Assembly (NCBI RefSeq): GCF_016056295.1
Contig: NZ_JAECZB010000022.1
Coordinates: 1-64,000, forward strand
Source: Atlanticothrix silvestris CENA357
Lineage (GTDB): Bacteria; Cyanobacteriota; Cyanobacteriia; Cyanobacteriales; Nostocaceae
Length of the DNA: 64,000 nucleotides
Direction: 5' to 3'
Shown here: positions 34,055 to 43,155 of the stretch, in pieces
How the letters are laid out: the number at the start of each line of letters is the position of its first letter
How positions within the stretch are numbered: position 1 is the first letter of the stretch
Made by a program: the position numbers and the translations under genes
Notes under the pieces: generated by a model
What the model was told of the DNA's origin: nothing
The model's input: only the letters and a program-made list of their open reading frames with translations
Database searches by the model: none

Positions 34055-34234
34055 ATGATGAACCGATCAAAAATAGTTGCCATTATTACAGGTGCGATTT
34101 CTGTTCTTTTAGCGATCGCCTATTTGCTGCTAGTGCAAATTTTAGACTACCGGGATATGAAACCCGCCCCTATCAGCCAATTTGAAGTACCTGCGATCGC
34201 GGCTGATAGTTGGCACATTGATCATATCGCCTAA
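34055..34234 (+). CDS. 59-aa single-pass membrane protein
   Basis: A 59-residue frame starts at ATG 34055 (a second ATG follows at once) with AGGA eight bases upstream and ends at TAA 34232-34234. It has a basic N-terminus MMNRSKIV, one membrane helix AIITGAISVLLAIAYLLLVQ, then ILDYRDMKPAPISQFEVPAI. The helix followed by LLVQ-x-LD-(Y/F)-R-x-M-x-PAPI resembles a recurrent Nostocales small protein, though I know no function for it. It is a short gene with its own ribosome-binding site. Confidence 0.65.
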   Translation: MMNRSKIVAIITGAISVLLAIAYLLLVQILDYRDMKPAPISQFEVPAIAADSWHIDHIA

Positions 34235-34417
34235 GTTGGGATGGAATTAAACCGATGTGTAGAGATGCGAGCGATCGCGTCTCTATATTTATATAGTAAT
34301 TGTATTTCTCAGGGTTATCTTTGTGATTTGGATACATCTGTCCTCAGTGGGGTGGAACACTAAATAGATTTTGTTACGGTTATTGTTGACACTTAATTAA
34401 TTGCAATCAAATTGTTT

Positions 34418-34909
34418 ATGACTTATACCCAAACAAACGATCCAGCTATTCGTGAATCTGTGCAATCATGGCAAAATTTGGATGTAGACCAACAGTTGGC
34501 TCTATTTTGGTTTATTTATGAAGAAGTTGGTAATTCTATTACCCCAGCAGCCCCCAACGCCAGTACTGTTTCTCCTGAAATTGCTGAAGGTTTGTTCAAT
34601 CAAGTTAAAGAATTAACTCACGAAGAACAATTGCAAATCCAGCGCGATTTGATTAACAAGGTAGATACCCAAATTAGTCGCGAATATGGTTCTTTAAGTG
34701 ACACTACAAAGCTTCTATTTTGGTATCGTTTAGCTCAAGGTATGGAAAACTCAACTATTATTCCTATGCCTTCTGACTATCAGCTTTCTTCAGAAGCAGA
34801 AACACTGTTTAACAATATCAAAGCATTACCTTTTGATAAGCAACTCAACCTTTTTCGTGATTATGTTTCGCCAATGGGTGCTGAAGCTAAAGCAGGTGCT
34901 GAAATTTAA
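34418..34909 (+). CDS. hcp: helical carotenoid protein (OCP N-terminal domain homologue)
   Basis: The 163-residue protein equals the alpha-helical, carotenoid-binding N-terminal domain of orange carotenoid protein without the C-terminal sensor domain. HCPs bind carotenoid and act in singlet-oxygen or phycobilisome-excitation quenching, depending on clade. The carotenoid-pocket residues are kept: LALFWFIYEEVG carries the Trp and Tyr equal to OCP Trp41 and Tyr44, and LLFWYRLAQGMENSTI the Trp equal to Trp110. I use ATG 34418; a TTG lies two codons earlier. A second HCP is encoded at 62703. No OCP, FRP or C-terminal-domain homologue is in the window. The clade cannot be set by eye. Confidence 0.9.
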   Translation: MTYTQTNDPAIRESVQSWQNLDVDQQLALFWFIYEEVGNSITPAAPNASTVSPEIAEGLFNQVKELTHEEQLQIQRDLINKVDTQISREYGSLSDTTKLLFWYRLAQGMENSTIIPMPSDYQLSSEAETLFNNIKALPFDKQLNLFRDYVSPMGAEAKAGAEI

Positions 34910-35588
34910 GCTTTTGTAATTTTTTAGAACTATAAGCTAATAAAGTTTTGAACTGTAGCCGTTATCCCTTATGGATCATGGCTATTGTTCAATAAGTATT
35001 AATCTTGAATTTATAAATAAATACAGAGTAAAATTCATTAATTTTACTCTGTGTTAGTTTTAGGTTGCTCTTTGGGATAGCTGCACCCTAAACACCCTAA
35101 ATTCGTAACGCCCTTTGTTTTGTATTTTATATTTTAATTTGAATGTTTAATAATTTCATCTGTCTTACGACTAGTTTAAATATATTTGTTTTTGAAGTAA
35201 TACTCTATCTTTTTAGTGTGTGATATCTAGAGACAAGATATCTAATATAACTAAAAGCATAATCGGTAACAATTAAAATTATTATGTTGTAGATTTATAT
35301 ACTTAATAATAAAATATTTAATTAAAAAATAAAGCATAATGCACATTAGTTAAACCGTACTTAATAAAGCTAAAAATGTTAGTTTTAAAGGCTTTAATGA
35401 TTTATGTAAATATTGATTATCTAAGAAATTATGTATCAAATATTAATATATTTAAATATACAGTGATCCTATCTGAGTTGTAAAAAATGCTTTATTATCA
35501 AACACATTTTGGACAATTTTACAGCTAGCTTAGCAACACAAAATACTGTGGATTTGGTAGAAATCTATATTTAAATACTGCTATGAAT
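34910..35588. other. AT-rich intergenic region with terminator
   Basis: A 679-bp AT-rich stretch between two convergent genes, the HCP and the kinase-SUMF1 gene. A terminator sits at 35023; beyond it there is nothing recognisable. Confidence 0.45.
35023..35060 (+). terminator. intrinsic terminator after the HCP gene
   Basis: A perfect 13-bp stem, ACAGAGTAAAATT (35023-35035) with AATTTTACTCTGT (35040-35052), has a four-base loop and is followed by GTTAGTTTT. It is AT-rich but long. Confidence 0.7.
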
Positions 35589-37436
35589 CTACGTAGCCGA
35601 AAACACAACCCGAAAACCACATACTCTCAGTCCACCATCTGACTCGTTCCAGCTACGACTGGCGCTACGACAAAGTTCTGCACTGAAGCTCCAAGAACCA
35701 CCGCGCAATACCCGGCGATGCACATCACCGCCATCTTCCCAAACGGTTCCATCTGCGGGTGCGCCATGATAATTATTATGCCAAGCATCAGCACACCATT
35801 CCCAAACTAGCCCGTGCATATCATACAACCCAAAGGCGTTAGCTACCTGAAAACTTCCTACATCGGTTGTTTCTTTACGGTATCTGGTTTTTGCTTCAAC
35901 AGAGTAAGTATCGCTACTGCTACAGGTTACTAAATCGGGGGTAATCGTTTCACCAAAGTGGAAAGATGTAGTAGTTCCAGCACGACAAGCATATTCCCAT
36001 TCGGCTTCGCTGGGTAAACGATATTCGCGTCCAGTTTTTTGTGACAGTCTGACACAAAATTCTACAGCTTCGTGCCAAGAAACGTTTTCTACTGGTCGAT
36101 TGGTACCTTTGAACTTGGAAGGGTGAGGATTTAAGGTTTGTTTGACTTTTGGTAAAGCTGCTACAACTCTCCACTGTGCTTGGGTTACGGGAAATTTACC
36201 TATAAAAAAAGGTTTAATGGTGACTTGGTGTTGAGGACGTTCGTCAGCATCTCCTTCAAAAGTTGGTGAACCCATCATGAAAGTACCACCAGGAATTGCC
36301 ACCATTTCTAGTGTTACGTCCTTACTCAATTCTTCTGCAAAGAATTTAGCACTGGGGCGATCGCGGCTCACTTCTCGACCAGCTGTGTCTATTGTCACTA
36401 CTTCAAATTCAAAGGTTTGTAAGGGGGGTAATGGAGAATTTACTTTTTGTAACGATGGTAATTGTAGTAATGTCTTTTGAGTAGTTTCTACAAGTTGCGG
36501 TTCAGCAGTTGATGTTTTGCTAGACATTAAATCATTAAAAACTGCTGCTGCTGATTGGTATCTTTCGCTAGGCAAATTTTTGAGTAAGTTATCTAAAATT
36601 TTGCCTAAATCATCGCTAATGACCACACCTTTTTTTTGTAAATACTCTTGCCACAACCACTTGCCATTCATGGCATCATAAAGACCATCATTAATATTGC
36701 CGAAGTTATCTTGTGAGGGCAAACATTGAGTTAAAAGGCGCGCGCAAGTTACACCCAAAGCATATAAATCACTACCATTACAAGCAAATCCAGCCATTTG
36801 TTCGGCGGGAGCATAACCAATAGTATAAATAACTGTAGCCTGTCTGGCTAAACTAGTTTGTGTTACCTGCTTTGCACCACCAAAATCGATTAATACTGGT
36901 TTGCCGTCAACGTCCCGGCGAATGATGTTTTCTGGTTTAATATCCCGATGGATCACGTTATGAGAGTGAACAAATTCTAAAACTGGTAATAAATCAGCTA
37001 AAAGTTGGCGAATTTGTGCTTCGTTAAAAGGCTGTTGCTGAACTTCTTGTAAGAGAGTTTGTCCTTGAATAAATTCTTGAACAAGGTACAAACTTAACCC
37101 TTGCTCAAAGTAAGCCAATAATCTAGGAATCTGGGTATGATTTTCTCCTAATTCATACAACCGAAACGCCTCTTCTTTAAAAAATTCTGCTGCTTTAGTA
37201 CGTTGTAGTGTTCCTTGAACTTGCGGGAAAAATTGCTTGATTACGCAAGGCGCGTCTAATCTATCTGCGTCTTCTGCTGCATAAGTTCTACTAAATCCGC
37301 CTTCGCCTAAGAGCCTTAATACGCGGTAGCGGTTTCTCAGAAGTTTGCCAAAGCTGCTTTGTCCGCAACTTATGCAAAATCTATTGCCGTCGGGATTAAA
37401 TGGATTTGAGCAATTGGGATTTTGGCAGATTTGCAT
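35589..37436 (-). CDS. serine/threonine kinase fused to SUMF1/FGE-sulfatase domain
   Basis: The 615-residue protein has three parts. Residues 4-24 form a zinc-ribbon-like knuckle (CQNPNC ... FCISCG). Residues about 37-300 are a Hanks-type kinase with GEGGFS, the ATP lysine in CVIKQF, catalytic HRDIKPENI, IDFGGAK and GYAPAEQ. After a linker, residues about 375-612 form a formylglycine-generating-enzyme-like (SUMF1) domain: IPGGTFMMGSP, ERPQHQVTIKPFFIGKFPVT, YRLPSEAEWEYACRAGT and RVLRGGSW. Cyanobacterial proteins of this layout are known, but the targets and the role of the SUMF1 domain (oxidase or binding module) are unsettled. It stands alone, convergent with the HCP gene. Confidence 0.92.
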   Translation of the reverse strand: MQICQNPNCSNPFNPDGNRFCISCGQSSFGKLLRNRYRVLRLLGEGGFSRTYAAEDADRLDAPCVIKQFFPQVQGTLQRTKAAEFFKEEAFRLYELGENHTQIPRLLAYFEQGLSLYLVQEFIQGQTLLQEVQQQPFNEAQIRQLLADLLPVLEFVHSHNVIHRDIKPENIIRRDVDGKPVLIDFGGAKQVTQTSLARQATVIYTIGYAPAEQMAGFACNGSDLYALGVTCARLLTQCLPSQDNFGNINDGLYDAMNGKWLWQEYLQKKGVVISDDLGKILDNLLKNLPSERYQSAAAVFNDLMSSKTSTAEPQLVETTQKTLLQLPSLQKVNSPLPPLQTFEFEVVTIDTAGREVSRDRPSAKFFAEELSKDVTLEMVAIPGGTFMMGSPTFEGDADERPQHQVTIKPFFIGKFPVTQAQWRVVAALPKVKQTLNPHPSKFKGTNRPVENVSWHEAVEFCVRLSQKTGREYRLPSEAEWEYACRAGTTTSFHFGETITPDLVTCSSSDTYSVEAKTRYRKETTDVGSFQVANAFGLYDMHGLVWEWCADAWHNNYHGAPADGTVWEDGGDVHRRVLRGGSWSFSAELCRSASRSWNESDGGLRVCGFRVVFSAT

Positions 37437-37741
37437 AATGAGGGGGAAATAGCATCTTGTCCCAAGTTAGCCCCAATATTATCAAATTTAAAATAGATAT
37501 TTAAACAAATAAAACACTCTATCTTTGATCTGTGTAGATACTTACATTAGAAACTACAGATTAAGAAGTTTGATTTATTTGTTACTCTCTACTGGGTACT
37601 TTTTAAATAAGAGTATATGTGAGTGCAAACATTTTATTTACAAAAAGAATAATATTACTAACCATAAAATTTGTCAAGGGTATTGCCATAGTAACCACGA
37701 GGCTAAGATCCCCAACTTCTTTGAGAAGTCGGGGATCTGTA
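37437..37741. other. intergenic region with palindromic repeat
   Basis: A 305-bp gap that holds an AGATCCCCAACTTCT / AGAAGTCGGGGATCT hairpin at 37707-37739, right after the histidine kinase stop. This is a widespread Nostoc palindrome and probably the kinase terminator. No gene was seen; a 79-codon plus frame over it is spurious. Confidence 0.5.
37707..37739 (-). terminator. palindromic repeat / probable terminator of the histidine kinase gene
   Basis: AGATCCCCAACTTCT pairs with AGAAGTCGGGGATCT (one mismatch) around TTG. It lies just beyond the minus-strand stop codon at 37742. Confidence 0.65.
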
Positions 37742-39067
37742 TTAAACGAAACGTGGAAGTTTGATAATAAATTCTGTTCCTTCTCCTAATTTAGAAATAC
37801 AGTCGAGTTTTCCCAAATGTTTTTCTTCTACAATTTGCCGACTAATCGATAATCCTAACCCAGTGCCTTTACCTACAGATTTAGTAGTAAAAAATTGTTC
37901 AAATACGTGTTCTTGAACTTCTGGTGTCATACCATCACCATTGTCTTTAATTGAGATGATGATATTCTGATTTAAAGAATCCAAGTTAGTAGAAATAATG
38001 ATTTGATTGAATTTTTGATCAATATGTGGATTTTTTGAAACACCAGTAGATTCATCTAATGCATCAATTGCATTAGCAATAATATTCATAAATACCTGAT
38101 TTATAGGGCTAGGATAGCATTCTAATAGGGGCAAATCACTATAATTTTTAATAAGCTCAATATGGGGACGTTGATTATTTGCTTTCAATCGATGCTTCAG
38201 AATCATTAATGTACTTTCGATACCTTGATGAATGTCAATTGCTACTTTATTAGAGGTATCAGAACGAGAAAAATTCCGTAAACTTTGACTAATTTCACAA
38301 ATGCGTTCAACACCTACTTCCATAGAAGACAGCACTCTTGGCACATCTCGAATCATTTCCTCTAAATCAATTGTTCGAGCATGATCATCGATTTCCAATA
38401 CTGGTTTTGAATAGTAGTAACGATAAAGTTGTAAATGCTGAATTAGGTTAGATGTATATTGAGAAATGTAGTTTAAATTACCCTTGATAAAACCAACAGG
38501 ATTATTAATTTCATGAGCCACGCCAGCAACTAGCTGGCCAAGAGCAGACATTTTTTCACTTTGTACTAACTGTAATTGAGATTGTTTTAAATCATGCAAC
38601 GCCTGAGAAAGTTCTGCTGTACGTTCTTGGACTCGTTGCTCTAGTTCTACCTTTTGCTGTGCAAGTTGCTTGGTTAAAAAATGCAGCTTTAAATGTACGT
38701 TAATCCTCGCTAAAAATTCTTCGGTTTGAAAAGGCTTAATAATGTAATCTACGGCTCCTATAGAAAGACCTTTAACTTTATCAGTTGTGTCAGATAAAGA
38801 GGTCATGAAAATTACAGGTATATCTTGCGTAAGGTAATTTGCCTTGAGCCTTTGACAAGTTTCAAATCCATCAATACCCGGCATCATGATATCTAACAAG
38901 ATTAGATGTGGTTGGTAAAATTCAGCTTGTTCAAGGGCACTTCTACCATCATTAGCTACCAAAATTTTCCATCTTGAATCAGCGATCGCAGCAGAAATTA
39001 ATTGTAAATTTGTCTTATTATCATCAACAATCAAGATAGTGATATTGTCAAAATATATCTGATTCAT
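37742..39067 (-). CDS. hybrid response regulator - histidine kinase
   Basis: A 441-residue soluble signalling protein. Residues about 8-125 are a receiver domain (TILIVDDNKTN, phosphoacceptor Asp in LILLDIMMPG, Lys in YIIKPF). A coiled coil follows at about 135-170 (LAQQKVELEQRVQERTAEL). The HisKA dimerisation/phosphotransfer helix has the His in LVAGVAHEINNP. The HATPase domain has ANAIDALDE, IKDNGDGM, FFTTKSVGKGTGLGL. REC at the N-terminus and HK at the C-terminus is a common cyanobacterial arrangement in relay systems. There is no sensory domain and no adjacent response regulator, so the signal and output are unknown. Confidence 0.93.
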   Translation of the reverse strand: MNQIYFDNITILIVDDNKTNLQLISAAIADSRWKILVANDGRSALEQAEFYQPHLILLDIMMPGIDGFETCQRLKANYLTQDIPVIFMTSLSDTTDKVKGLSIGAVDYIIKPFQTEEFLARINVHLKLHFLTKQLAQQKVELEQRVQERTAELSQALHDLKQSQLQLVQSEKMSALGQLVAGVAHEINNPVGFIKGNLNYISQYTSNLIQHLQLYRYYYSKPVLEIDDHARTIDLEEMIRDVPRVLSSMEVGVERICEISQSLRNFSRSDTSNKVAIDIHQGIESTLMILKHRLKANNQRPHIELIKNYSDLPLLECYPSPINQVFMNIIANAIDALDESTGVSKNPHIDQKFNQIIISTNLDSLNQNIIISIKDNGDGMTPEVQEHVFEQFFTTKSVGKGTGLGLSISRQIVEEKHLGKLDCISKLGEGTEFIIKLPRFV

Positions 39068-39495
39068 AGAAGATCACCCTGAAAAATCGCAGCTATATAA
39101 ACTAGACGCTAGTATTGGCTATTCTTCTCCTGATGGAGATGCTATGCGTAGCTTGCTTCGACCTAGGAGTACGAGAAAGCCGCGCAGGCGGATTTAATAG
39201 CCTCTAACTTCTAGTCGAACAGGCAATTCTGTCTCTAATAGCAATTATTGTATGTAAACGTCAATTTTTTTGAATCTAGAATAACTTACTTTTAAGCAAG
39301 CATAAAAATGTAAAATTATTCTTATTTTTAATCATAAAAGCAACATTATCTTATTAAGGATATTGATTAATTGACCTCAGTGCTATTACGGTAATATTGA
39401 ACAATTAAAATTTCATTGTAATAATTGAATATGCATTTTTAATACTCAATTAAAATCACTAAAAATATTCTTGACTTATGCATCCACAAATATTA
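39068..39495. other. AT-rich intergenic region
   Basis: About 430 bp without a gene. Bases near 39130-39190 carry GATGCTATGCGTAGCTTGC and GCCGCGCAGGCGG, fragments of interspersed repeats. The rest is AT-rich. Confidence 0.4.
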
Positions 39496-40296
39496 TTACT
39501 TTTTCTCTCCAAAAGCGCGAATTAATTCAGCTATCAACGCAACAATTGCAGATCCTGAAATTAAGAGAATGCTGAGAGCATTAATATCAGGCTTAACTCC
39601 GGTTCTAATACGACTAAAAATTTCCATTGGTAGGGTGTTAGCTCCACTAACTGCAGTAAAGCTAGCGATGAGAAAGTCATCTAAGCTTAGTACAAAGGCC
39701 AGCAAACAGCCTGCGATAATACCAGGCATTAATTGAGGCAGTAATACTTTTGTGAAGGCTTGTATTGGTGTGGCTCCTAAATCCAATGCTGCTTCTTCTA
39801 AGTGGGGATCTAAGTTAGTCAGCCGTGAAGAAACCACAAGCCCGACGTAAGCTAGACAAAAAACCAGATGAGCCGCCACAATTGTCCACAAACTTAGAGG
39901 GATGGCAAATGCTGCTAAAAATACTAGTGTGGCTACAGCGATCGCAATATCAGGAATAATTAATGGTAGGTAAGAAATACCACGATACAATTTCTTACCT
40001 GGAAATTGATAACGCGCCAATCCCACTGCCATTAAAGTTCCCAGGACTGCGGAAATACCTACCGCACAAAAGGCAACTATCAAACTGTTTTTTAAAGCTG
40101 ATAAAATCCTTTCATCGCTGAACAATTTGCTATACCAATCAAGGGTGAAACCTTGCCAACTCGCACTATAAGGCGATTGATTAAAACTATAAAAACCAAG
40201 TACCAGTATAGGCAGGTACATAAATATAAATATAATTACTGAGAAAACCGCCTGCCATGCGACACGCGGTCTTTTTAGAGAAGGAGAAGTATTCAC
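39496..40296 (-). CDS. potC: spermidine/putrescine ABC transporter permease PotC
   Basis: The 266-residue inner-membrane permease has six predicted helices: FSVIIFIFMYLPILVLGFYSF, then AFCAVGISAVLGTLMAVGLA, LPLIIPDIAIAVATLVFLA and others. The BPD-transport EAA loop (LEEAALDLGATPIQAFTKVL) that contacts the ATPase is clear, and the FSRIRTGVKPDINALS ending is typical of PotC. The start appears to be GTG at 40296. Normally potA, potB and potD are adjacent; here the gene is alone, with more than 800 bases of non-coding DNA upstream. The partners must be elsewhere or lost. Confidence 0.9.
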   Translation of the reverse strand: MNTSPSLKRPRVAWQAVFSVIIFIFMYLPILVLGFYSFNQSPYSASWQGFTLDWYSKLFSDERILSALKNSLIVAFCAVGISAVLGTLMAVGLARYQFPGKKLYRGISYLPLIIPDIAIAVATLVFLAAFAIPLSLWTIVAAHLVFCLAYVGLVVSSRLTNLDPHLEEAALDLGATPIQAFTKVLLPQLMPGIIAGCLLAFVLSLDDFLIASFTAVSGANTLPMEIFSRIRTGVKPDINALSILLISGSAIVALIAELIRAFGEKK

Positions 40297-41150
40297 GCTT
40301 ACTATTATTTTATTTGTATGGCTAGTAAATGTAGCTTATTTTTATGCAAAAATCAATATATTAAGACTAGTATTTTATTTTTTAAAAAATTCAATATAGC
40401 TCATATTTCTTTCTCCCCTGTTGTCTTTCTACTGTCAAAGACACTGCGCGTAGCTTACTTCCCCGATGGACAAAGATTCGTCCATCAAAAGAGGCAGGGG
40501 AGCAGGGAGCGCTTAGCAGGGGGAAGGATTGGACGGAGCTTGTACCCCGACCAATCAGAACGTCTTAGGAAGACGGGGCTTGATACCCATGTTCCGCTCT
40601 ACTCCACGGCTTTGGGCAGGGCTTGCTCCCCCTGCTCCCTGCTCCTCCGCTTCTTGGTCAGTCGCTCATGGGGAGATAGTTGCTTCAAATCAAAGCAGAC
40701 AGCTAGACTCCTCTACTACCAGACTTATGCAACCAGAAAGCATATATTTACAAACATCCTCCTAAGTAAGGAGGTAATTTTATTTAATTGCCCAACTTGC
40801 GTTAATAAAAATTTTCAAAAATCAAGGATTACAAATACTCAGACTTTTTGTTAGACATTATATGATGCGGCAAATTTGACTAATTACAGCAATATTTTGG
40901 GATAAGAGCCAGAAAATCTTAACTTTAACATTGTTTATTTAATTAAAATGTTTTTTCCTTCTTAAGAAGAGGCTGATTTCCCTACTAAGGTAGACAAATA
41001 AATCATCCATCAAAGACTAGTATTTGGAAGTTATTAAAAACAAAGTTGGTGTTTGAAGTTATTTTATTGTGCGACATTAATAACTTATAAACACATTTGA
41101 AATCAAAACAGATACCTGTAATTCAAATTTTATTTTGTAGGAGGTTGGTG
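40297..41150. other. 854-bp non-coding region with GC-rich inverted repeats
   Basis: No gene is supported; a 178-codon open frame across it has no family likeness. A more GC-rich core (about 40430-40670) contains GGAGCAGGGAGC (40499-40510) and its complement GCTCCCTGCTCC (40634-40645), and a local GATGGAC ... GTCCATC pair (40465-40485). It looks like accumulated interspersed repeats. AT-rich DNA follows up to the glycosyltransferase. Confidence 0.5.
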
Positions 41151-42236
41151 ATGCGAATTGCTCAAGTAGCCCCATTATCAGAAAGAGTTCCACCTTTAGC
41201 TTATGGAGGAATAGAGCTAGTAGTGGCTTTATTGACTGATGAGTTAGTCAGACGTGGACATGAAGTCACACTATTTGCATCGGGAGATTCTCTGAGTTTG
41301 GCAGAGTTAGTATCAGTTCATCCTCGTGCCCTCAGACTCGATCCTAATGTCAAGGAACGGGGTATCTACGAAATGCTGCAATTAGGTCTAGTATATGAAC
41401 GGGCAGAGGAATTTGACATTATTCATTCCCATCTGTGCTGCTCGTCACTACCTTATGCGAATCTGGTAAAAACTCCCACAGTTCATACTTTGCACGGAAT
41501 TTTTACCCCTGATAATGAAAAGATGTTTCAACACGCTAAACATCAACCTTTTGTCAGTATTTCTGATGCACAGCGAGAACTGAGGTTAGGGTTAAACTAT
41601 GTAAAAACGGTTTACAACGGAATTGATGTCAGCAGTTATAAATTTCATGCCCAACCGGAAGATCCCCCATATCTAGCATTTTTAGGGCGAATCTCTCCAG
41701 AAAAAGGAACACATCTAGCGATCGCCATTGCAAAACAAACGGGTTGGCGTTTAAAAATCGCCGGGAAGGTAGATGTTGTGGATGTGGAATACTTTGAGCA
41801 GGAAATTAAGCCACAAATTGACGGTAAGCAAATTAAATATTTGGGTGAAGCTAACCATACACAAAAAAATGCTCTGATGGGAGGTGCAGTTGCAACTCTC
41901 TTCCCGATCACTTGGCGAGAGCCATTTGGGCTAGTGATGGTTGAATCAATGGCAGCTGGAACACCAGTTGTAGCTATGAAACTGGGGTCTACAACAGAAG
42001 TAATTGCCCACGAAAAAACAGGTTTTCTCTGCAATAATATTGAAGAGTGCATCAGCGCCATCGGCAGAATAACCGAGTTAGATCGCTACACTTGTCGCAA
42101 GCATGTTGAAGATCGTTTTAGTCTTCAGCGGATGACCGATGGTTATGAAGCAGTTTATCAACAGATTCTGGAAGAGCGATTTGCTAATAATGGGCATGTC
42201 CGCAATACAGTTGGTTTAGGTAGCCGCCGCGGTTAG
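41151..42236 (+). CDS. glycosyltransferase family 4 (GT-B)
   Basis: The 361-residue product begins RIAQVAPLSERVPPLAYGGI, the usual GT4 N-terminus with the GG acceptor loop. It continues with FDIIHSHLCCSSLPYA, YLAFLGRISPEKG and GVLFPITWREPFGLVMVESM-type blocks (ITWREPFGLVMVESMAAGTP) with the E-x7-E nucleotide-sugar motif. ATG 41151 is chosen because GGAGG lies seven bases upstream; the frame is open to 41097. It is a single-gene unit. The sugar and acceptor are unknown; the related gene at 60744 is a paralogue in reverse orientation. Confidence 0.9.
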   Translation: MRIAQVAPLSERVPPLAYGGIELVVALLTDELVRRGHEVTLFASGDSLSLAELVSVHPRALRLDPNVKERGIYEMLQLGLVYERAEEFDIIHSHLCCSSLPYANLVKTPTVHTLHGIFTPDNEKMFQHAKHQPFVSISDAQRELRLGLNYVKTVYNGIDVSSYKFHAQPEDPPYLAFLGRISPEKGTHLAIAIAKQTGWRLKIAGKVDVVDVEYFEQEIKPQIDGKQIKYLGEANHTQKNALMGGAVATLFPITWREPFGLVMVESMAAGTPVVAMKLGSTTEVIAHEKTGFLCNNIEECISAIGRITELDRYTCRKHVEDRFSLQRMTDGYEAVYQQILEERFANNGHVRNTVGLGSRRG

Positions 42237-42394
42237 TTTTTTTAGATAATTAATTGATAATGGGTAGTTTAAAGAAACCCATTACCAATTACCTGCAAGG
42301 TGAATGGAACCAAAGTAAATGAACTAATCTCTAGTTACTAATCTTTTTTTGTCACAGGAATATACTGCCCACAACCGAGAAGCGCGATATTAAT

Positions 42395-42790
42395 CTAAGC
42401 TTCTTTTAATTTGGCACGAATCGTCTCTATGCGTTGACGATTGACACCTAAATCGCTCTGACCTAAGCGCGAGGCTGAGCGAACTTGGATCACATTCGCA
42501 TTACGGTCTAAATAGAACTCTACATCATCTACAAATCCCATCAAATTACTCTTAAATTCTGCATATAAATAATCTTGGTTTTCAGTAATAATTTTAGTTC
42601 TAGGTAAAGACTCAATGACACTTTTGAGCTTAGTTAAAGCTTGTTCTGGAGTTGAAGTAAAACTTAATGGTGCAATTGCGTGGACTGTATCTAAACTCTG
42701 ACTAGACACGCAATTAGGAGAGTTAGGGCAAGGTGCTAATTTGCCGTTATTAACACCTAAATTATTTGGTCGTTTGCCTGCAAAAATCAT
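42395..42790 (-). CDS. DUF1499 family protein
   Basis: A 131-residue protein with LAPCPNSPNCVSSQ near residue 20, the cysteine-containing DUF1499 signature. It continues with LPRTKIITENQDYLYAEF, the MGFVDDVEFYLD strand and VIQVRSASRLGQSDLGVNRQRI, all conserved in this family. DUF1499 proteins occur in bacteria and chloroplasts with unknown function. It has no signal peptide and is convergent with the glycosyltransferase. Confidence 0.88.
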   Translation of the reverse strand: MIFAGKRPNNLGVNNGKLAPCPNSPNCVSSQSLDTVHAIAPLSFTSTPEQALTKLKSVIESLPRTKIITENQDYLYAEFKSNLMGFVDDVEFYLDRNANVIQVRSASRLGQSDLGVNRQRIETIRAKLKEA

Positions 42791-43155
42791 GATTTTTCTA
42801 TTAAAATAGACTGCTAATATATTTAATTTATTATATTAAGTTTGAATTATAAACGATAAGTTATAAATTTTATCTATGGGACTCAGGTTTGATTGCGTGA
42901 AAAAACTCAGTAAACCTCATATCACTTCTTTTGTGTTCCCTACCTACGCAAGTAAATTCAGAAATCGTTGGCTCATTATGCTGTGATGTGGAGCTATTAT
43001 TTCCCCCTTTAACTTCACTGTAAAGCTTTATCGCAAAGACGTGCATCAGCTTGTTGCTAGATATAGCTTTTTCCTATAAACAAAAGTTTGACTAAAACAT
43101 TGGTGATGCGATCGCTCTATGATCCGGTAAGTATCGTCTAGGCTAGAACCTAATT
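42791..43155. other. divergent intergenic region
   Basis: 365 bp between divergent genes, AT-rich on the left. Apart from a GCGATCGC at about 43109 there is nothing I can name. Confidence 0.35.

Noticed and set aside
40318-40854. 178-codon open frame
   Set aside because: It spans a region of inverted repeats and has no domain or ribosome-binding site.
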